Positions 51,978 through 53,706 of a DNA stretch of 53,706 nt are shown here, piece after piece (position 1 is the stretch's first letter; every line of letters begins with the position of its first letter). Both the position numbers and the translations under genes were made by a program. Under the pieces are notes generated by a model. The model worked only from the letters and a program-made list of their open reading frames with translations. It had not been told where the DNA came from and made no database searches. The stretch comes from Acidobacteria bacterium RIFCSPLOWO2_12_FULL_66_21 (GTDB taxonomy: Bacteria > Acidobacteriota > Vicinamibacteria > Vicinamibacterales > 2-12-FULL-66-21). The DNA lies in NCBI GenBank assembly GCA_001767455.1, contig MELC01000036.1:1-53706 (forward strand). Direction: 5' to 3'.

Positions 51978-52688
51978 TCACGATCGCGCGAAGCGCAGGA
52001 TGTTGAGAAAGCACCAGCCCGGCACCGGCAGCAGCCGGGTCAGCGCGCGATGGAGCGGCCGCAGGCGCGCGGGAGACTTGCGGATGAGATGCGTCAGAAC
52101 GGGGATGGTCGGGAAGATCCCCTGTCGGGCCACGAGCGTGAGACCCGCGCGGCGCGCGAGGTCGATGTAATCCGCGACCGGACGATCGCCGGGGTGCTTC
52201 AGCTCCGAGGCGGTGCGAATGAGCCGGCCGCGCAGCAGGAAATGCACGCGCGACTGGAGATGCGCGAGGTTGGGCACCGATACGAGCAGCTCCCCGCCGG
52301 GCCGCAGCACCCGCCGCAACTCGGCGAGCGCGCGAGGCTGCTCCTCGAACGTCAGATGCTCCAGCACGTCGAGACATAGCGCGCGATCGAACGTGGCGTC
52401 AGGATAGGGGAGCGCGGTCAACGAGCCCGCCTTCACGCGCTCGGACGAGTAGTTCGCGTCGATGCCTTCGATCCGGAGGCGATCCGCATACTCCTCGACC
52501 AGCACGCCCTCGCCGCAGCCGGCATCCAGCACGCGTGCCGCGCCGGGCAGGGCCTCCAGCCAGCGCCGGACAATCTCGAGCTTCGCGACGTAGGTCGGAT
52601 AGAACTCCCAGTCCGGATCCGGAGAACGGTGATAGTCGCCGCGCGCGGCGTATTCGCCGCGGCGTACCACCGGTCGACTTACACTCAT
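51978..52688 (-). CDS. Class I SAM-dependent methyltransferase
   Basis: This protein of about 236 residues has motif I ARVLDAGCGEGVLVEEYAD, the acidic strand IEGIDANYSSE, then FDRALCLDVLEHLTFEEQPR and VLRPGGELLVSVPN. It is a complete small methyltransferase, likely acting on a glycan. ATG 52688 is chosen because TACAAT ends ten bases before it and the upstream frame is not protein-like. It is the first gene of the leftward glycan operon and lies 11 bases before the flippase gene. Confidence 0.9.
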   Translation of the reverse strand: MSVSRPVVRRGEYAARGDYHRSPDPDWEFYPTYVAKLEIVRRWLEALPGAARVLDAGCGEGVLVEEYADRLRIEGIDANYSSERVKAGSLTALPYPDATFDRALCLDVLEHLTFEEQPRALAELRRVLRPGGELLVSVPNLAHLQSRVHFLLRGRLIRTASELKHPGDRPVADYIDLARRAGLTLVARQGIFPTIPVLTHLIRKSPARLRPLHRALTRLLPVPGWCFLNILRFARS

Positions 52689-52698
52689 TGTGCTGGAG

Positions 52699-52704
52699 AT
52701 TGTA
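52699..52704 (-). promoter_or_regulatory. Putative -10 hexamer (TACAAT) of the methyltransferase operon
   Basis: TACAAT on the reverse strand ends ten bases before ATG 52688, again giving a leader of only a few bases. The hairpin at 52707-52730 lies directly upstream. Confidence 0.35.
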
Positions 52705-52706
52705 AC

Positions 52707-52730
52707 AGGCCCGGCGCAGGCGCCGGGCCT
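52707..52730 (-). terminator. Hairpin after the secreted proline-rich protein gene
   Basis: AGGCCCGGCG, a four-base loop and CGCCGGGCCT form a perfect ten-base-pair stem 20 bases after the stop of the gene at 52750. There is no T-run on the reverse strand, so it may be a weak or Rho-assisted terminator; it could also be a regulator of the next operon. Confidence 0.55.
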
Positions 52731-52749
52731 CAGGAGAGCAGGAGACTGC

Positions 52750-53439
52750 CTATCGTTCGCCGCCGGGTCCACCGCCACGCCCGCCGGGTCCGCCAGGCGG
52801 CCGAATGATCGGAGGCGCGGTGGTGTATGGATTCGGCTGGCCGGCCGGGGGAGGGGGCAGCATGCCCGGTCGAGGCGCCGTCAGCGGCTGCGCGCCCGTC
52901 GGCATGCCCGGAGTCTGCGCCGGGACGGCCGTCGCTGCCGGCTGCATGCCGTTCGGCGTCATGTTGGGCGGCATCATCGGCGGTTGCATCGGCTCGTCGT
53001 CGTCAACCGGCTGCGGCATCATCGTCCGGTTGTTGTTGGTGAACGGCGGCGGCGTTGCGCTGGCCGAGACGACAGGCGCCCTGCTCGTCGGCAGAATCAT
53101 GATCCGATCGAACACGGAGGCGGCCGGGTCGAACGCGGCGCGCTGGGCGGCCACGTAGCCGCTCGCCGATCGGAGCACGGTATCGAGTGCCTGTTGCTCC
53201 GGCACGTCGATGAGCTGCAGGGTGAGCGGCGGCCCGCCCAGTTTCTCGCCGTTGACAATCGTCGCCTTGCCGACTCGCGCCCACTCGGTGAGGATCTGCC
53301 GGACGGGGACGTCGGTGGCAATCAGCGTGACGCGGCCGCGGGCAATCGTCAGCTTCAGGTCGCCGGCGCCGGCCGCGCTCGCGGTCGCCGCGAGAACCCC
53401 GCCCACTATCAGGCAGCGAAAGAGCTTCTGCATATTCAT
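52750..53439 (-). CDS. Secreted protein with STN/secretin-like N domain and Pro/Met-rich tail
   Basis: This protein of about 229 residues begins with a signal peptide (MQKLFRCLIVGGVLAATASA). The following 90 residues (VTLIATDVPVRQILTEWARV, LTLQLIDVPEQQALDTVLRS) resemble the STN or secretin N-domain found in TonB-type receptors and type II/IV pilus secretins. The second half is a low-complexity tail of Pro, Met, Asn and Gly, ending in GGxGGRGG. There is no secretin pore domain, so it may act as an isolated periplasmic domain. ATG 53439 (MNMQKL) or 53433 is the likely start. Confidence 0.78.
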   Translation of the reverse strand: MNMQKLFRCLIVGGVLAATASAAGAGDLKLTIARGRVTLIATDVPVRQILTEWARVGKATIVNGEKLGGPPLTLQLIDVPEQQALDTVLRSASGYVAAQRAAFDPAASVFDRIMILPTSRAPVVSASATPPPFTNNNRTMMPQPVDDDEPMQPPMMPPNMTPNGMQPAATAVPAQTPGMPTGAQPLTAPRPGMLPPPPAGQPNPYTTAPPIIRPPGGPGGRGGGPGGER

Positions 53440-53527
53440 CACTCGTCCCGCCACGAAGTAGTATACGCCCCTTGAGACGGTCCCGCGAGCTCGGCGGACG
53501 GAAGAAATCCGCTTCGGGCGCGCACGG

Positions 53528-53706
53528 CCGGGGTCCGGGGCAGGGGCTGCGACCGGAGGCGCGCACGGCGCGCCTGGGAGGGAGCGGCGCGGGGCGCAGG
53601 GGTCCCCGCGAGCGACCGAGCCGGGGTCCGGGGCGGGCTGCGACCGGAGGCGCGCACGGCGCGCCTGGGAGGGAGCGGCGCGGGGCGCAGGGGTCCCCGC
53701 GAGCGA
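53528..53706. repeat. 91-93 bp GC-rich tandem repeat at the window end
   Basis: Two nearly identical units start at 53528 and 53621 (CCGGGGTCCGGGG, then CTGCGACCGGAGGCGCGC) and differ by a two-base indel. Each contains CAGGGGTCCCCGCGAGCGA, whose reverse complement matches the block inserted in typA for 20 bases. More units may follow beyond the window. No gene is visible in 53440-53706. Confidence 0.8.

Overview
The window is 53.7 kb of GC-rich bacterial chromosome with tightly packed genes. Four-base stop/start overlaps (ATGA or GTGA) occur again and again, and the intergenic gaps are rich in repeats. Gene content (typA with an insertion, zwf-opcA, a Rieske plus cytochrome b-c fusion, a fused E1 alpha-beta dehydrogenase) and the style of the intergenic repeats suggest an environmental bacterium of the Acidobacteriota, perhaps class Vicinamibacteria. 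That placement is an inference: the window has no rRNA gene and I could not search databases. I saw no rRNA, tRNA, CRISPR array, transposase or integrase.

Layout. 1-3.9 kb is an accessory segment of less GC-biased sequence. It holds a small hypothetical gene, a possible small secreted protein, and a coupled pair made of a 64-residue protein and an 818-residue SMC/Rad50-like ATPase. 4.2-15.4 kb is housekeeping: typA (reverse strand), then an ECF sigma / zinc-finger anti-sigma / HEAT-repeat operon, a Rieske protein with a cytochrome b-diheme c fusion, zwf-opcA and an acyl-CoA ligase. 15.5-25.1 kb holds a CBS-domain gene and a gas-vesicle locus. 25.3-30.3 kb has a beta-propeller protein, a fused branched-chain-type 2-oxoacid dehydrogenase E1, a cupin and an SDR protein. 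30.3-52.7 kb is a cell-surface glycan region with glycosyltransferases (GT-C, GT4, GT2), a polysaccharide deacetylase, a GNAT protein, three methyltransferases, a radical SAM enzyme, a Wzx-like flippase and MurJ, plus a rhomboid protease, an MFS transporter, YqeY and secreted proteins. The window ends with a secreted proline-rich protein and a 91-93 bp tandem repeat.

The most interesting locus is the gas-vesicle cluster at 16.07-25.13 kb. It encodes three GvpA/J-family shell proteins, three GvpF/L proteins, GvpG and GvpK, but no recognisable GvpN. At 20.6 kb it carries a tandem ArsA/Get3-type ATPase with two P-loops and a CxxC pair in each half. Between gvpA and the first gvpF/L lies a soluble PAS histidine kinase with its receiver protein. 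Several cluster proteins carry Arg/Lys-rich low-complexity tails. I propose that the kinase pair controls vesicle formation and that the Get3-like ATPase handles the hydrophobic shell subunits. Both ideas are inference.

Repeats are the second theme. An element of about 200 bp occurs three times between genes. A GC-rich element appears in gaps and also as an apparent in-frame insertion in typA. A 36-bp minisatellite encodes the C-terminal tail of a membrane glycosyltransferase. Seven- to nine-base tandem repeats fill many other gaps.
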